Position numbers and translations under genes: made by a program
Part shown: piece after piece, positions 63,528-64,000 of the stretch
How positions within the stretch are numbered: position 1 is the stretch's first letter
How the letters are laid out: each line of letters opens with the position of its first letter
NCBI GenBank assembly: GCA_963691715.1
Contig: OY829281.1
Location: 1,798,001 to 1,862,000, forward strand
Length of the DNA: 64,000 bases
Source: HXMU1420-13 sp963691715
GTDB taxonomy: Bacteria; Bacteroidota; Rhodothermia; Balneolales; Balneolaceae
Reading direction: 5' to 3'
Notes under the pieces: generated by a model
What the model was told of the DNA's origin: nothing
Seen by the model: the letters and a program-made list of their open reading frames with translations, nothing else
Database searches by the model: none

Positions 63528-64000
63528 ATGCCGAGAAAGAAATCGAAGAAAATCTTTGTACTCGACACCTCAGTTCTTTTATATGATTATGAAGCAGTAA
63601 GAAATTTTGAAAAAAATGACGTTGCAATACCTATTACGGTCTTGGAAGAGATTGATACCTTCAAAAAAGGTAATACTGTAACGAATTTACATGCCCGAGA
63701 ATTTATTCGTTATCTGGATGGAATTTCTGACGCAAATCTTCTTCAAAATTGGATTCCTTTAAACGGTCGAAGTCATGGAAAACTAAAAGTTATCAGTAAT
63801 AGCGGAGATCATGTGGATGCTAATAAAGTATTTGGCTCAAAAAAAAATGACCATGAAATACTAAACGCAGCACTGCGTCTTAAATCAGAAAATCCCACCG
63901 GAAAAGTAATTTTAGTTTCAAAAGATATCAATCTTCGCCTTAAGGCACGGGCGTTAAATATTGATGCTGAGGACTATGAAACCGTTCGGGTTAAAAACAT
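63528..64000 (+). CDS. PIN-domain PhoH-like ATPase (partial, C-terminus outside window)
   Basis: From the ATG at 63528 the frame stays open to the window end (157 codons) and begins MPRKKSKKIFVLDTSVLLYD, the PIN-domain Asp motif, followed by PITVLEEIDTFKKGNTV and VILVSKDINLRLKARALN, the later PIN acidic positions. This N-terminal PIN domain is typical of PhoH2/YlaK-type proteins, which add a PhoH ATPase domain and act as RNA helicase/nucleases. The ATPase part is not in the window, so the name rests on the PIN part. Confidence 0.8.
   Translation, partial: MPRKKSKKIFVLDTSVLLYDYEAVRNFEKNDVAIPITVLEEIDTFKKGNTVTNLHAREFIRYLDGISDANLLQNWIPLNGRSHGKLKVISNSGDHVDANKVFGSKKNDHEILNAALRLKSENPTGKVILVSKDINLRLKARALNIDAEDYETVRVKN

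Noticed and set aside
1..64000. CRISPR arrays, rRNA genes, insertion sequences, integrases
   Set aside because: No regularly spaced repeats, rRNA sequence, transposase or integrase gene was found in either strand; the only notable repeat is the tRNA/GIY-YIG tandem.

Overview
The window is a gene-dense, AT-rich bacterial chromosome segment with no rRNA operon, prophage or CRISPR array. The gene content points to the Bacteroidota/Balneolota/Rhodothermota group: DUF2851, DUF3078 and DUF6029 families, an Omp28-like lipoprotein, a two-domain HI0933-type flavoprotein, a K+-dependent-type membrane pyrophosphatase and a tRNA-Gln/prs/rplY/pth string. Clear Shine-Dalgarno sequences before rplB, rplW and ytxH, and tuf sitting inside a fused str-S10 operon, favour Balneolota or Rhodothermota over classical Bacteroidia or Flavobacteriia. 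This assignment is an inference from gene content, not from a tree.

Layout. 1-7.2 kb (minus): fused str-S10 operon, rpsL-rpsG-fusA-tuf-rpsJ-rplC-rplD-rplW-rplB-rpsS (rpsS cut by the window edge). 7.4-11.5 kb: recG and typA, convergent. 11.6-12.4 kb: tRNA-Ser(GCT) followed by two tandem copies of a unit made of tRNA 3' end, hairpin and small GIY-YIG nuclease gene. 12.4-17.6 kb (minus): hpt-tilS-birA, a stand-alone glycogen-binding-domain protein, and ptsH-ptsI (PTS HPr and enzyme I). 17.7-33.1 kb: gatC, a YfhO-type membrane protein, then a surface-glycan region. The glycan region holds a GT4 glycosyltransferase; a minus-strand operon of PIG-L deacetylase, LpxD-like acyltransferase, acyl carrier protein and AMP-ligase; a plus-strand set of a polysaccharide-deacetylase-like protein, sulfotransferase, FemAB/GNAT-like protein and WecF-like transferase; and a minus-strand set of a Wzx-like flippase, DegT aminotransferase and ATP-grasp protein.

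33.2-48.1 kb: housekeeping and mixed genes: hisS, an APC permease with EIIA-like and TrkA_C-like domains, lysA, an HI0933 flavoprotein, lysC, a CNNM/CBS protein, an ABC-F ATPase, a carboxypeptidase-regulatory-like exported protein, a VOC protein, rnhA-pyrF, a P19/Tp34-like metal-binding protein and one unrecognised gene. 48.2-54.2 kb (minus): ytxH-like gene, a frame-disrupted DUF2851 gene, tRNA-Gln, prs-rplY-pth-hppA. 54.3-64 kb: a PyrR-like phosphoribosyltransferase, DUF3078, a PLP decarboxylase, an Omp28/TlpA/DUF6029 redox-envelope trio, a small membrane protein, an ALDH7-type dehydrogenase, a TrmH methyltransferase and the 5' part of a PIN-PhoH gene.

The two most unusual things I see are (i) the duplicated tRNA-Ser/GIY-YIG unit, in which one copy of the tRNA T-loop is replaced by a 24-nt double-hairpin sequence that opens the reading frame, and (ii) the deacetylase/acyltransferase/ACP/AMP-ligase operon, which reads like a self-contained route for swapping the N-acyl group of an amino sugar. 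No intergenic stretch exceeds about 300 bases without a feature; the longest are noted as features or findings.
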